This document shows, one piece after another, positions 25,681-34,545 of a stretch of 64,000 nucleotides of DNA. This stretch comes from Paenibacillus sp. KS-LC4 (GTDB lineage: Bacteria > Bacillota > Bacilli > Paenibacillales > Paenibacillaceae). The notes beneath the pieces were generated by a model, which searched no databases, was not told where the DNA came from, and saw only the letters and a program-made list of their open reading frames with translations. Made by a program: the position numbers and the translations under genes. Location of the stretch: contig NZ_CP145905.1 in the NCBI RefSeq assembly GCF_036894955.1, forward strand, positions 3,118,501 through 3,182,500, written 5' to 3'. Position 1 is the stretch's first letter. The number at the start of each line of letters is the position of its first letter.

Positions 25681-28197
25681 ATGACAAACGTGAAGATGAC
25701 AAAAGCTGTTGCAATGTTGCTTATTGCCTTAATGACATTTACGATGGCATGGGTTGGTGCGCCATTAAAGGTCAGTGCAAACAATAACACGTATTATGTC
25801 GATTCGGTAAACGGAGACGACAGCTTAAACGGTACAAGCACTTCAACTGCATGGCAAAGCTTGAGCAAGGTGAACAGTACAACATTCCAACCGGGGGACA
25901 AGATTCTGTTCAAAGCGGGAGGTGCCTGGATCGGCCAGTTGGCACCCAAAGGATCAGGAGCAAGCGGCAATCCGATTATCATTGATATGTACGGAACCGG
26001 AGCGAAACCCCTAATCGACGGAAATGGCCGCTATGGTGATCTCAACAATAATGGTGCAGCCGTCTTGCTTTACAATCAAGATTACTGGGAAGTCAACAAT
26101 TTGCAGGTTACAAACAAAGCAAATGATGAGCAACCCAGATTCGGCATACTTGTCAGATGGCACGACTACGGAACAGGACAGCATGTTTATATCAAGAATT
26201 GTGATATTTTTGATATTAGTGGAAAGTATACCGTCGACACAGGACATACAGGATATAGGTTCCAAGGGGACGGTATAATGTTCGTGTCCACTGGGACAGC
26301 ATCGACTGGGGTTCAGACCAACTACAACGACATCCTCATTGAAGGGAATACATTAAAAAATATTTACCGCACAGGGATTTCCATTTGGAGTCAATGGGCG
26401 GATCGTTCGGGCGGACCTACCTACTATGGAGCCATTGGATTCCATAATACTGTGGGAGCTTACAAGGCATCAACCAATGTCGTAATCAGAAGTAATTCAC
26501 TGGATACGCTAGCTGGTGACGGGATTTTGATCAACACTACAAACAATGCGTTGGTCGAAAATAATATCGTGAAGGACGCCAACAAGTTTTGCAACCCGGC
26601 GACCGACCCTAATGCGGGAATTTGGCCTCATAACAGCGATAATACGATTATCCAGTATAATGAGGCTTATAATACAAGAAACGCGTCGGATGGACAGGGC
26701 TTTGATGTAGATTACAATTGTACCAATGCAATCATACAATACAATTATTCACACGACAATGAAGGCGGATTTTTACTGCTGATGGAAAGCGCACACGCTC
26801 CGATCATTCGTTACAATATCAGTCAAAACGATAAAACAGCCCTTTTGGATTATAGAGCTTCTTCCTCCTTATTCAATAATAACACTTTCTATTTGTCGGC
26901 AGGTCTTTGGAGACAAAGCGGCGGGCCGAATAATGCAGCTACCTTTATCAATAACATTTTCTATGCGCCATCTTCACTGAACATTTCCTCCTGGGGCAGC
27001 GCCAATTATATGGCTAACAGCTATTACAACTTGAGCTCGACTCCGAATGACAGCTACAAAGTGACAGCTGACCCACTAATGGTCTCTCCGGGTAACGGTA
27101 CCATTGGGATGACAACGCCGACAGGATATAAATTGCAGGCAGGCTCACCGCTTATTAATAAAGGGGTTTCCATTACAGAGCATGCGGATAAGGATTACTG
27201 GGGCAATACTTTAGACACGGTTCAAGATATTGGCGCATCCGATACACTGACGTCCGGAGGAACAGCACCCGCTACGTATATACCTGGACAGTCCCCCAAT
27301 TTGGCAATTGGAAGTACAGTAAGTGCCTCTTCATCCATGGAAGATTGGGGTTGGTTAAAGAAAGCGGTTGTTGACGGGAATCGAAGCAGTGTCAGCGGCG
27401 CAATGGGTTATGCGAGTGCTTGGGGTCAAACTGCCAATCATACGGAATGGCTGGAGCTGAATATGGGCACTTCTAAAACGTTTAACTCGGTTACATTATT
27501 CCCTCAAAGCGGAACAGCAGGATCAGGCTTTCCAATCGACTTTAAAATTCAAGTTTGGAACGGCTCGACCTGGTTGGATCGAGTGGTCAAGACAGGATAT
27601 TCAATAAACAATGATGCCGGACAAGTTTTTAGTTGGGGCTTTGCTGATACGACAGATAGGATCAGAATCTATGCTACAAGTTTGCAAAACCTGAGTAGCG
27701 ACGGATATATGATGAAATTGGCTGAAGTGGAAGTAAGGAATGCACTAACGAACATTGCTACCAATGCTAGCGTACAAGCCTCCTCCTCCATCGAGAATTA
27801 TGGATGGTTCAAGACAGCGGTAGTTGACGGAAAAAGAACCAGCTCAAGTGGAGCAATGGGTTATTCAAGCTCACTTGGACAAACTATGAATCATACGGAA
27901 TGGCTAGAGTTGACATTTCCAACCGCGAAAATGTTCAATACTGTAACTTTGTTCCCTAGATCGGATTCGACATCCGCATTTCCAATCGACTTTAAGATTC
28001 AGGTGTGGAATGGTTCCGCGTGGTTGGATCGGGTCACTAAAACCGGTTATTCGTTGAATCAAACTGCAGGACAATTATTTACTTGGGGGTATTCAGATAC
28101 AACCAATAAAATAAGAATTTCAGCAAGCAATTTACCTCAATTAGGCTCTGATGGTTATATGCTGCAATTGGCTGAGGTGGAAGTTACACAGGATTAA
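25681..28197 (+). CDS. secreted right-handed beta-helix protein with two C-terminal discoidin-like domains
   Basis: This 838-residue exported protein has a signal peptide (cleavage near VSANN). A family-typical YYVDSVNGDDSLNGTSTST start leads into ~480 residues of right-handed parallel beta-helix coils (NTLKNIYRTGISIW, IVRSN/NALVENNIVKDAN-type repeats). Such folds occur in pectate lyases and other polysaccharide lyases or hydrolases. Residues ~540-690 and ~693-838 are two copies of an F5/8 type C (discoidin/CBM32-like) domain with the shared strings NHTEWLEL, FPIDFKIQVWNGS and WLDRV. GGGGAGTG precedes the ATG. It lies in a glycan island and probably acts on, or binds, a plant polysaccharide. 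Catalytic residues could not be fixed. Confidence 0.85.
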   Translation: MTNVKMTKAVAMLLIALMTFTMAWVGAPLKVSANNNTYYVDSVNGDDSLNGTSTSTAWQSLSKVNSTTFQPGDKILFKAGGAWIGQLAPKGSGASGNPIIIDMYGTGAKPLIDGNGRYGDLNNNGAAVLLYNQDYWEVNNLQVTNKANDEQPRFGILVRWHDYGTGQHVYIKNCDIFDISGKYTVDTGHTGYRFQGDGIMFVSTGTASTGVQTNYNDILIEGNTLKNIYRTGISIWSQWADRSGGPTYYGAIGFHNTVGAYKASTNVVIRSNSLDTLAGDGILINTTNNALVENNIVKDANKFCNPATDPNAGIWPHNSDNTIIQYNEAYNTRNASDGQGFDVDYNCTNAIIQYNYSHDNEGGFLLLMESAHAPIIRYNISQNDKTALLDYRASSSLFNNNTFYLSAGLWRQSGGPNNAATFINNIFYAPSSLNISSWGSANYMANSYYNLSSTPNDSYKVTADPLMVSPGNGTIGMTTPTGYKLQAGSPLINKGVSITEHADKDYWGNTLDTVQDIGASDTLTSGGTAPATYIPGQSPNLAIGSTVSASSSMEDWGWLKKAVVDGNRSSVSGAMGYASAWGQTANHTEWLELNMGTSKTFNSVTLFPQSGTAGSGFPIDFKIQVWNGSTWLDRVVKTGYSINNDAGQVFSWGFADTTDRIRIYATSLQNLSSDGYMMKLAEVEVRNALTNIATNASVQASSSIENYGWFKTAVVDGKRTSSSGAMGYSSSLGQTMNHTEWLELTFPTAKMFNTVTLFPRSDSTSAFPIDFKIQVWNGSAWLDRVTKTGYSLNQTAGQLFTWGYSDTTNKIRISASNLPQLGSDGYMLQLAEVEVTQD

Positions 28198-28204
28198 TTC
28201 GATA

Positions 28205-28252
28205 ATAACTAGCTGGCACCCAACTGTATATTTTGGGTGTCCATCTAGTTAT
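28205..28252 (+). terminator. hairpin after the beta-helix gene
   Basis: ATAACTAGCTGGCACCCAA pairs with TTGGGTGTCCATCTAGTTAT with two irregularities. No T run follows, so termination may be partial and the next gene could be co-transcribed. Confidence 0.5.
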
Positions 28253-28272
28253 ATTCATGGGAGAGATCTCAG

Positions 28273-29373
28273 ATGACACAAAGCATACGAAAAAAAAGCA
28301 ATAAATGGAGATTAGCAATACTAGCTTCATTTATATGTTTATGTATATGTTTATGTATTACTCTTACATTAACATTCTTTAATGAGAACTTAACGAAGGA
28401 AGGCTTGAACGATGCAAATGTGATTGCCTGGGTTAATGATGAGCCTATTACAATTGGAGAATTCAATTTGTACTTCCAACGGCATAAATCTGCAACGATA
28501 TCTTTTATAATGAATAAATATAATGTTGAGGTGTCGAAAGATTTCTGGACGAAAACATATGGAGCAGGTGATATTCCCATTATATTGGCCAAAAATGCAA
28601 CCTTGGATGAGTTAAAAAAAATAAAATACGAGCAAATCATGATGAAGCAATATGGTGTAGTGAAGGATACCAGCTACCGCAATTTTATGTTGGAATTTCA
28701 AAATGAAAATAAAAGAAGAAAAGAATTGCGCGATAATGGTGGGATCGTTTATGGTCCCGAGCAGTATTCTGTTGGTATATATTATGAATATCTTCAAAGC
28801 AATCGATTAACGAAATTGAAACAGATGCTGGAGAAAGAGCCTTTAAACGATGGAGCGTTAATGAAAATGTATGATGAATTAAAAGACACGGATCGAATGC
28901 TAAAGGGGCCTGAAACGGTAAAAGTGAAGAAACTTGTGATTCCCTATGGACCTCAATTAACTAAACAGGAGGCGGAAGTTCAAATAAAAGAAGCAAAAAA
29001 AATGATTGATAAAGGGACAGACTTTGACGAAGTAATTCGTCAGTTTGAAAAATTTAGTAAATCGGAAGATAACGAGGAGATTTTTGATGAGAGTGTTCAG
29101 CAGAGTGAGGGACGTTTGGGAGGACCTTATTCCAGAGTAATTAGCAAGCTAGAGGTAAATGAAGTGAGTGCGATCGTGGACTGGAATCAATCCTTTACTC
29201 TGTACAAAGTTACAGACCAAATCGAGGGTAAATACAAGTCGATCCAGGATGTCAAAGATTATCTGACTTCCAAATTAGTAGACGAAAGATTCGATCAATT
29301 GGTTGCGAGCGGAACTGAGCAATCCAAACTATCTATCAATTCAATCGTGTACGATCATATTTTGGTTGATTGA
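28273..29373 (+). CDS. membrane-anchored PrsA/SurA-like foldase (parvulin-type)
   Basis: The 366-residue protein has a Cys-rich N-terminal membrane helix (LAILASFICLCICLCITLTL), then a SurA_N-like helical region (VIAWVNDEPITIGEFNLYFQ). A late segment recalls a parvulin (PpiC) domain: VKVKKLVIPYGPQL, AEVQIKEAKKMIDKGTDFDE, SEGRLGGPYSRVISKLEVNE, YKVTDQIEGKYKS. Such proteins help exported proteins fold outside the membrane. Its place between a secreted beta-helix gene and an alpha-L-rhamnosidase gene suggests it may serve secreted glycan-active proteins. The parvulin core is divergent, so enzyme activity is uncertain. GGGAGAG precedes the ATG. Confidence 0.7.
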   Translation: MTQSIRKKSNKWRLAILASFICLCICLCITLTLTFFNENLTKEGLNDANVIAWVNDEPITIGEFNLYFQRHKSATISFIMNKYNVEVSKDFWTKTYGAGDIPIILAKNATLDELKKIKYEQIMMKQYGVVKDTSYRNFMLEFQNENKRRKELRDNGGIVYGPEQYSVGIYYEYLQSNRLTKLKQMLEKEPLNDGALMKMYDELKDTDRMLKGPETVKVKKLVIPYGPQLTKQEAEVQIKEAKKMIDKGTDFDEVIRQFEKFSKSEDNEEIFDESVQQSEGRLGGPYSRVISKLEVNEVSAIVDWNQSFTLYKVTDQIEGKYKSIQDVKDYLTSKLVDERFDQLVASGTEQSKLSINSIVYDHILVD

Positions 29374-29460
29374 ACCTATGAGTATAAAGAAATGAGTAAT
29401 GGTCTAATAAAAATCCCCCCACCTCTTAAATATTAGTCATGATGAAGGAGATTGACGAGA

Positions 29461-32124
29461 GTGAAACCAGTATTGTTAAAAATTAAAAATTATGCTTCAC
29501 CTATCGGCATTGATACAAGTGTTCCCATATTCTCTTGGCAGTTGCAGGGTACTGATTTACGGGAAGAACTACAAACCCACTACCGCGTCTTGGTTGCTAA
29601 AGATGAGAGCTCGCTAGACTCGGGAGTAGGTTTGGTATGGGACAGCGAGAAGATTATTTCCTCCAATCAATTGCATATTACGTATAAGGGTCAACCTTTA
29701 CAAAGTGTAAACGAATACTTTTGGAAGGTAGGTGTGTGGGATTCAAATGGGCTTGTAACTTGGAGTGAGGTCGTAAGCTTTGTAACAGGGTATCTAGAAG
29801 GCGAACCATGGAAAGCAAAATGGATTGGAAATGGCGGCTGTAAACCTTTCTATGCGCGGCATTCTTTTGAACTTAAAGCGAGAGTGAAGCGAGCCTATGC
29901 TTTTGTGTCAGGTTTAGGGCATTTCAATTTTTATATGAATGGCCGAAAAGTAGGCAACCATGAAATGGATCCTGGTTGGACCAATTACCATAGGTCAGTC
30001 CAGTATGTAGGTTTCGACGTGACGGACAATCTGATCCCTGATTCGAACATCGTTGGTTTACATGTAGGAAACGGTTTCTTTGCTGGAGACAGCGGTGGCA
30101 GACACTTTTATACAATGGATAAAGGATATGAGCCTTACGGAAGTCAATTAATGGCCATTGCCGAGCTTCATATCCAGTATGAGGACGGGAGCAATACAAT
30201 TATCTGCACAGATGCGAGAGGTTGGAAAGTACGAGACAGCGCAACGACGCTTGCCAACGTATATGGTTCGGAAAATGTAGATGCCAGACGTTATCCAAAT
30301 GGATGGACTGGTGCAAGCTACGATGATCGGAGTTGGGAAAAGGCAGAATTGTTATTTCCACCTGCAGGTAAATTAACTGTGCAGAATCAACCGCCGATTA
30401 CGGTAAAACATATTTATGATACTGTACAAATAGATGAGCCGCTGGCTGATGTGTTTGTGTTTGATTTGGGGCAGAACATGTCTGGAATGTTCGAAATTTA
30501 TGTGAGCGGACCTGCAGGAAGTAAGGTGACGATTAAGCCCGGTGAGTTGATGAGGGAAGATGGAACAATCGCGACGCCATGGGATATTGTCACTTATTCA
30601 GAGTATATTCTTGCTGGAACAGGAGAAGTGGAGATATGGAAGCCGGACTTCTCTTATTATGGAGCCAGATGGGTGCAGATTGAAGGGTGTACCCGCGATG
30701 AGCGGAATCAAACTAAACCCTATATCCACGATGTGAAAGGGCACTTTGTAACTTCAGCCTCCTTGAGCACGGGTGTACTGGAAACGGACGATCTCCGAAT
30801 TGGGAAGCTGGCTGCGATTATTACGAAAGCAATCGAAAGTAATTTGCAGAGCGTTCATTCGGATTGCCCAACGATTGAGAAGCTCGGATGGATTGAGACG
30901 GCCGGTTTAATGGGGCCATCCATCATGTATGTAAAGGACGTTGAGGATTTATGGTTAAAGATTGTGAAGGATATGATCGAAGCGCAAACGGAAGAAGGTT
31001 TAGTTCCCGATATAGCACCGGAATATTCAAGGTTTACAGAGGGATTCAGAGATTCCATCGCTTGGGGAAGCTCGATCATAAGTGTACCTAATTTACTATT
31101 TGAAACCTATGGTAACGTAACTGCTATTGAACTGGCATACACTGCAATGAAAGCATATATGTCTTATTTAAAATCGAAGGAAGTAAATGGTGGATTCATT
31201 AACCATGGTCTTGGAGATTGGGGTATACATCCGCAAACAGGCGGCGACTATATCGAAAATGTAGAAACGGCGATCTATTATGACAATTATAGGCTGATGG
31301 TCAAATTCGCAAAAATGCTGGGCATCCATGAAGATGTTGAGCATTATACGTACGAGGCGGAACGAATTCGCAGCCTATATAATGAGCTTCTGCTGAGGCC
31401 GATTTCCGATAGAGATCCAGAAGGCTACGCCTACCATAAAATTACAGGTGAATTTGATCCTGACAATCAAGTCGTGCAGGCTATTCCGTTGTTCTTGGGA
31501 CTTGTACCAGAAGACAAGCGAATGAATGTGGAAACTGCCTTATTGCATGCGGCCTCATCAAGACAACTCAGATCGGGTGAAATTGGATTGAGGTTTTTAT
31601 TTGGCGCGTTGTCAGATATGAAACGAAAAGATATCGTCTTTGATATGATGATGCAACCAGAGCATCCCAGCTACATCCGATTCGTTGAGATGGGGGAGAC
31701 AGCGTTGCCTGAATTTTGGACAGATGATGCACGCTCTCGCAATCATGATATGATGGGGCATATTCTGGAATGGCTGTACAAGGATTTGCTAGGTATTTCC
31801 AGTATTTCAGGCGCCTATAAAGAAATTAGCATTGCTCCTTATCGAGCGGAACATGTGAAACAGATTCGTGGCTGCTACCATTCTGTAAGGGGTCCAATCT
31901 GTGTGGAATTTTCACATTGCAAAGATGTAGTCAGTCTATCTGTGCAAATCCCGCCCAATACGACTGCCAGGGTACAAATCCCCCTTCTTGCTGCTGATTC
32001 GTTGGTTTATGAGCATGTACAGTCTATAGAGCATGAGGTGATTTTCGAAGAAGGACAGCCGTTTGGGGTTGTTCGAGTTGGATCAGGTAGGTATGCATTT
32101 AGAGTTGTAAATGCCAGTTTCTAG
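29461..32124 (+). CDS. alpha-L-rhamnosidase, glycoside hydrolase family 78
   Basis: The 887-residue protein contains, in order, an N-terminal fibronectin-like domain (YRVLVAKDESSLDSG), beta-sandwich domains (FYMNGRKVGNHEMDPGWTNY, VGLHVGNGFFAGD), the (alpha/alpha)6 catalytic barrel and a C-terminal beta domain. The barrel holds the GH78 signature HSDCPTIEKLGWIE (~residue 466; catalytic acid Glu) and later QVVQAIPLFLGLVP and GETALPEFWTDD. It releases terminal alpha-L-rhamnose from glycans or glycosides. No signal peptide: it should act in the cytoplasm on imported oligosaccharides. I chose GTG 29461, because AAGGAG lies ten bases before it; the TTG at 29452 is too close to that site. Confidence 0.95.
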   Translation: MKPVLLKIKNYASPIGIDTSVPIFSWQLQGTDLREELQTHYRVLVAKDESSLDSGVGLVWDSEKIISSNQLHITYKGQPLQSVNEYFWKVGVWDSNGLVTWSEVVSFVTGYLEGEPWKAKWIGNGGCKPFYARHSFELKARVKRAYAFVSGLGHFNFYMNGRKVGNHEMDPGWTNYHRSVQYVGFDVTDNLIPDSNIVGLHVGNGFFAGDSGGRHFYTMDKGYEPYGSQLMAIAELHIQYEDGSNTIICTDARGWKVRDSATTLANVYGSENVDARRYPNGWTGASYDDRSWEKAELLFPPAGKLTVQNQPPITVKHIYDTVQIDEPLADVFVFDLGQNMSGMFEIYVSGPAGSKVTIKPGELMREDGTIATPWDIVTYSEYILAGTGEVEIWKPDFSYYGARWVQIEGCTRDERNQTKPYIHDVKGHFVTSASLSTGVLETDDLRIGKLAAIITKAIESNLQSVHSDCPTIEKLGWIETAGLMGPSIMYVKDVEDLWLKIVKDMIEAQTEEGLVPDIAPEYSRFTEGFRDSIAWGSSIISVPNLLFETYGNVTAIELAYTAMKAYMSYLKSKEVNGGFINHGLGDWGIHPQTGGDYIENVETAIYYDNYRLMVKFAKMLGIHEDVEHYTYEAERIRSLYNELLLRPISDRDPEGYAYHKITGEFDPDNQVVQAIPLFLGLVPEDKRMNVETALLHAASSRQLRSGEIGLRFLFGALSDMKRKDIVFDMMMQPEHPSYIRFVEMGETALPEFWTDDARSRNHDMMGHILEWLYKDLLGISSISGAYKEISIAPYRAEHVKQIRGCYHSVRGPICVEFSHCKDVVSLSVQIPPNTTARVQIPLLAADSLVYEHVQSIEHEVIFEEGQPFGVVRVGSGRYAFRVVNASF

Positions 32125-32183
32125 CTAACAGGTATTACTCTTGAAGTGGGAAAAGGTACTTTTTATGATATAGGGATTTCTTA

Positions 32184-32227
32184 CTCCCTTGACGAAGTTA
32201 AGCACATTGTTTACTTCGTCAAGGGAG
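32184..32227 (+). terminator. perfect 15-bp inverted repeat after the rhamnosidase gene
   Basis: CTCCCTTGACGAAGT and ACTTCGTCAAGGGAG are exact reverse complements around a 14-base loop, followed by TTGTCTATTT. It probably ends the GH78 message. Confidence 0.65.
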
Positions 32228-32649
32228 TTGTCTATTTAGTTTGTATTTCCCGTACATGTTGTGGGTTCCCATCCAGGCGTTTAACACGTATATGGTCAAC
32301 TTGCTCTGCCAATCCGGTTTGTCAGTATTGAGATTTTCTGTCAGGCAATGAAGTGACACCACTCTCAACGTAAGCGTCAAAGTCAGCCCACCTTCAACCA
32401 AAAATCTTCCATGAAAAAATGTGGGCTACCCAAGAACAGGAGGGGCTTGTCTTTGCGCCAAGAGCGCTTTGGAGGTGCCGCTCGTTTTCATTTTCCGCTA
32501 AGATGAAGGGGATTCTCGCGCTTGTTCCGCTGGTTATAGCCTGCTCCACAATCGAGAAGGTAAACAAAAGATACCTATAGTCGAAACGGGGCACTGTTCT
32601 CGTATGTTCATGGCTTCTTATAATAAAAGGAGAAAAAGGAGGTTACATT
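32228..32649. other. intergenic stretch with no recognisable gene
   Basis: About 420 bases hold only short frames on both strands with no family I can name. A TATAAT (32619-32624) and an AAGGAGGTT ribosome site close to its right end belong to the following permease gene; a good -35 was not found. Confidence 0.5.
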
Positions 32650-33555
32650 GTGCATACGATTCGAAAACGAATTAGACGAACTACTCCGTTGCATCTCATG
32701 TTGTTGCCTGGATTGATCGCTGTTATAATTTTCTGCTATGTACCTATGGCAGGACTGGTGATAGCATTTAAGGATTTTTCACCACTTGCGGGTTACAAGC
32801 ACTCGCCTTGGGTCGGCTGGGAAAATTTCCGTTACATGTTGGCTTATCCTTCATTCTATAAGGTGATGTGGAATACAGTTTTTATTTCAACCATGAAGAT
32901 CATAGTGGATCTCGTCGCACCGGTTACCATGGCTTTGATGTTAAATGAAATGCGTAAGGTTCGTATGAAGCGCTACATTCAAACTATCATTTATTTGCCT
33001 CATTTTTTCTCGTGGGTAATCCTCGGTGGGATTCTTGTGGATATATTGTCGCCATCTGAAGGAATCATCAACGCCATAATTAAGGGTGTCGGGTTGCCGC
33101 CTGTGTCGTTTCTGTCCGACAACAAATGGTTCCCTTATATAGTTGTTATTTCAAATGAGTGGAAGGAGGTCGGGTTCAATACTATTATATATTTAGCGGC
33201 CTTAACTTCCATTGATCCGAGTTTATATGAGGCTTCGGTAATTGACGGGGCTAGCCGCTGGAGGCAGACTTGGCACATTACGTTGACGGGCATTCGTCCA
33301 ACGGTCATCCTGTTGGCGTGTCTCAGCCTTGGGAATGTGCTTAATGGAGGTTTTGACCAGATATTTAACTTATATAGTCCAATTGTCTATGAGTCCGGCG
33401 ATATCCTAGATACGCTGGTTTATCGGATGGGTCTTGTCGAAACGAATTATTCCGTCGCGACCGCAATCGGCATGGTGAAGTCTATTGTTTCCCTGATCTT
33501 TATCGGATCTGGATATTATTTAGCCTATCGGTTTGCCAAATATAGAATTTTCTAA
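32650..33555 (+). CDS. carbohydrate ABC transporter permease, LplB-like (second system)
   Basis: This 301-residue six-helix permease has the typical start (TPLHLMLLPGLIAVIIFCYV, PMAGLVIAFKDF) and EAA loop (YEASVIDGASRWRQTWHITL). It belongs to the LplB/YtcP-type branch that takes up complex plant oligosaccharides. The GTG start follows AAGGAGGTT with seven bases spacing. The partner permease begins 18 bases downstream. Confidence 0.93.
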   Translation: MHTIRKRIRRTTPLHLMLLPGLIAVIIFCYVPMAGLVIAFKDFSPLAGYKHSPWVGWENFRYMLAYPSFYKVMWNTVFISTMKIIVDLVAPVTMALMLNEMRKVRMKRYIQTIIYLPHFFSWVILGGILVDILSPSEGIINAIIKGVGLPPVSFLSDNKWFPYIVVISNEWKEVGFNTIIYLAALTSIDPSLYEASVIDGASRWRQTWHITLTGIRPTVILLACLSLGNVLNGGFDQIFNLYSPIVYESGDILDTLVYRMGLVETNYSVATAIGMVKSIVSLIFIGSGYYLAYRFAKYRIF

Positions 33556-33573
33556 CGAGAGGAGCACTGCACC

Positions 33574-34461
33574 GTGAATTTATTGACACCTGGCTACCGT
33601 GTGTACTTAATGATAAATTCGGTCTTATTGGTCTTGTTTGCCATTGCTTGTTTGTTTCCGATCATTCATGTTCTCGCGATTTCCTTTAGCTCAAAGACAG
33701 CAGTCAATTCCGGGTTAGTCACTCTATGGCCCGTGGAATTCTCGCTTAAATCCTACGAGTACGTTTTTCATAACCCCAATTTTGTGACTTCTTTTCTTGT
33801 CAGTGTAAAGCGGGTTGGACTCGGGGTTGGACTTAATATGGTTATGACTGTCCTTGTTGCCTATCCGCTGTCCAAGGAAGCCCATGATTTCCCTAGTCGG
33901 ACTTTGTATGCGTGGTTTTTCGTTTTCACTATGCTGTTCGCCGGCGGCTTGATCCCAACGTTCCTCATTGTAAAGGCTGCGGGACTTATGGATACCGTTT
34001 GGGCGCTTATACTTCCTGGAGCTGTGCCAGTGTTTAACGTCCTGCTTATTCTCAATTTCATGCGATCGCTCCCGAAAGCGTTGGAGGAATCCAGCTTCAT
34101 TGATGGAGCAGGACACTTCCGTACGCTTTGGAGCATTTACCTTCCGCTCTCACTTCCCGGTCTTGTGACAGTTGCCTTGTTCTCACTAGTGGGGCATTGG
34201 AACGCCTGGTTTGACGGTATGATCTATATGAACCGGACAGAACATTATCCACTTTCCACATATTTGCAGTCACTGCTTCAGTTTGACAACGTGAATCAAG
34301 CCAATCTTAGTCTGGAAGACGCGCGGCTGCTGGATAATATCTCCAACCGCACTGCACGTTCCGCTCAAATTTTCGTTGCTGCCTTGCCGATCATGCTAAT
34401 CTATCCGTTTCTACAGCGCTTTTTTGTCAAAGGTATCGTATTGGGCAGTGTGAAGGGATAA
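33574..34461 (+). CDS. carbohydrate ABC transporter permease, LplC/YtcP-like (second system)
   Basis: This 295-residue six-helix permease has the LplC-type motifs VLAISFSSKTAVNSGLVTLWP, FAGGLIPTFLIVKAAGLMDT (membrane loop) and the EAA loop EESSFIDGAGHFRTLWSIYL, ending FVKGIVLGSVKG. GAGAGGAG precedes the GTG start. Together with the upstream permease and the binding protein at 38068 it forms one importer. Confidence 0.93.
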   Translation: MNLLTPGYRVYLMINSVLLVLFAIACLFPIIHVLAISFSSKTAVNSGLVTLWPVEFSLKSYEYVFHNPNFVTSFLVSVKRVGLGVGLNMVMTVLVAYPLSKEAHDFPSRTLYAWFFVFTMLFAGGLIPTFLIVKAAGLMDTVWALILPGAVPVFNVLLILNFMRSLPKALEESSFIDGAGHFRTLWSIYLPLSLPGLVTVALFSLVGHWNAWFDGMIYMNRTEHYPLSTYLQSLLQFDNVNQANLSLEDARLLDNISNRTARSAQIFVAALPIMLIYPFLQRFFVKGIVLGSVKG

Positions 34462-34496
34462 TATTATTCTCGAACTACAACACTGGAGGTATATAC

Positions 34497-34519
34497 AAAG
34501 AGCCGATTCCGGCTCTTTT
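34497..34519 (+). terminator. terminator between permease and kinase genes
   Basis: AAAGAGCCG and CGGCTCTTT form a perfect 9-bp stem around ATTC, followed by a T. It may reduce read-through from the permeases into the two-component genes. Confidence 0.7.
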
Positions 34520-34545
34520 GTTATATAAGGATAGGTGGGATTCTA

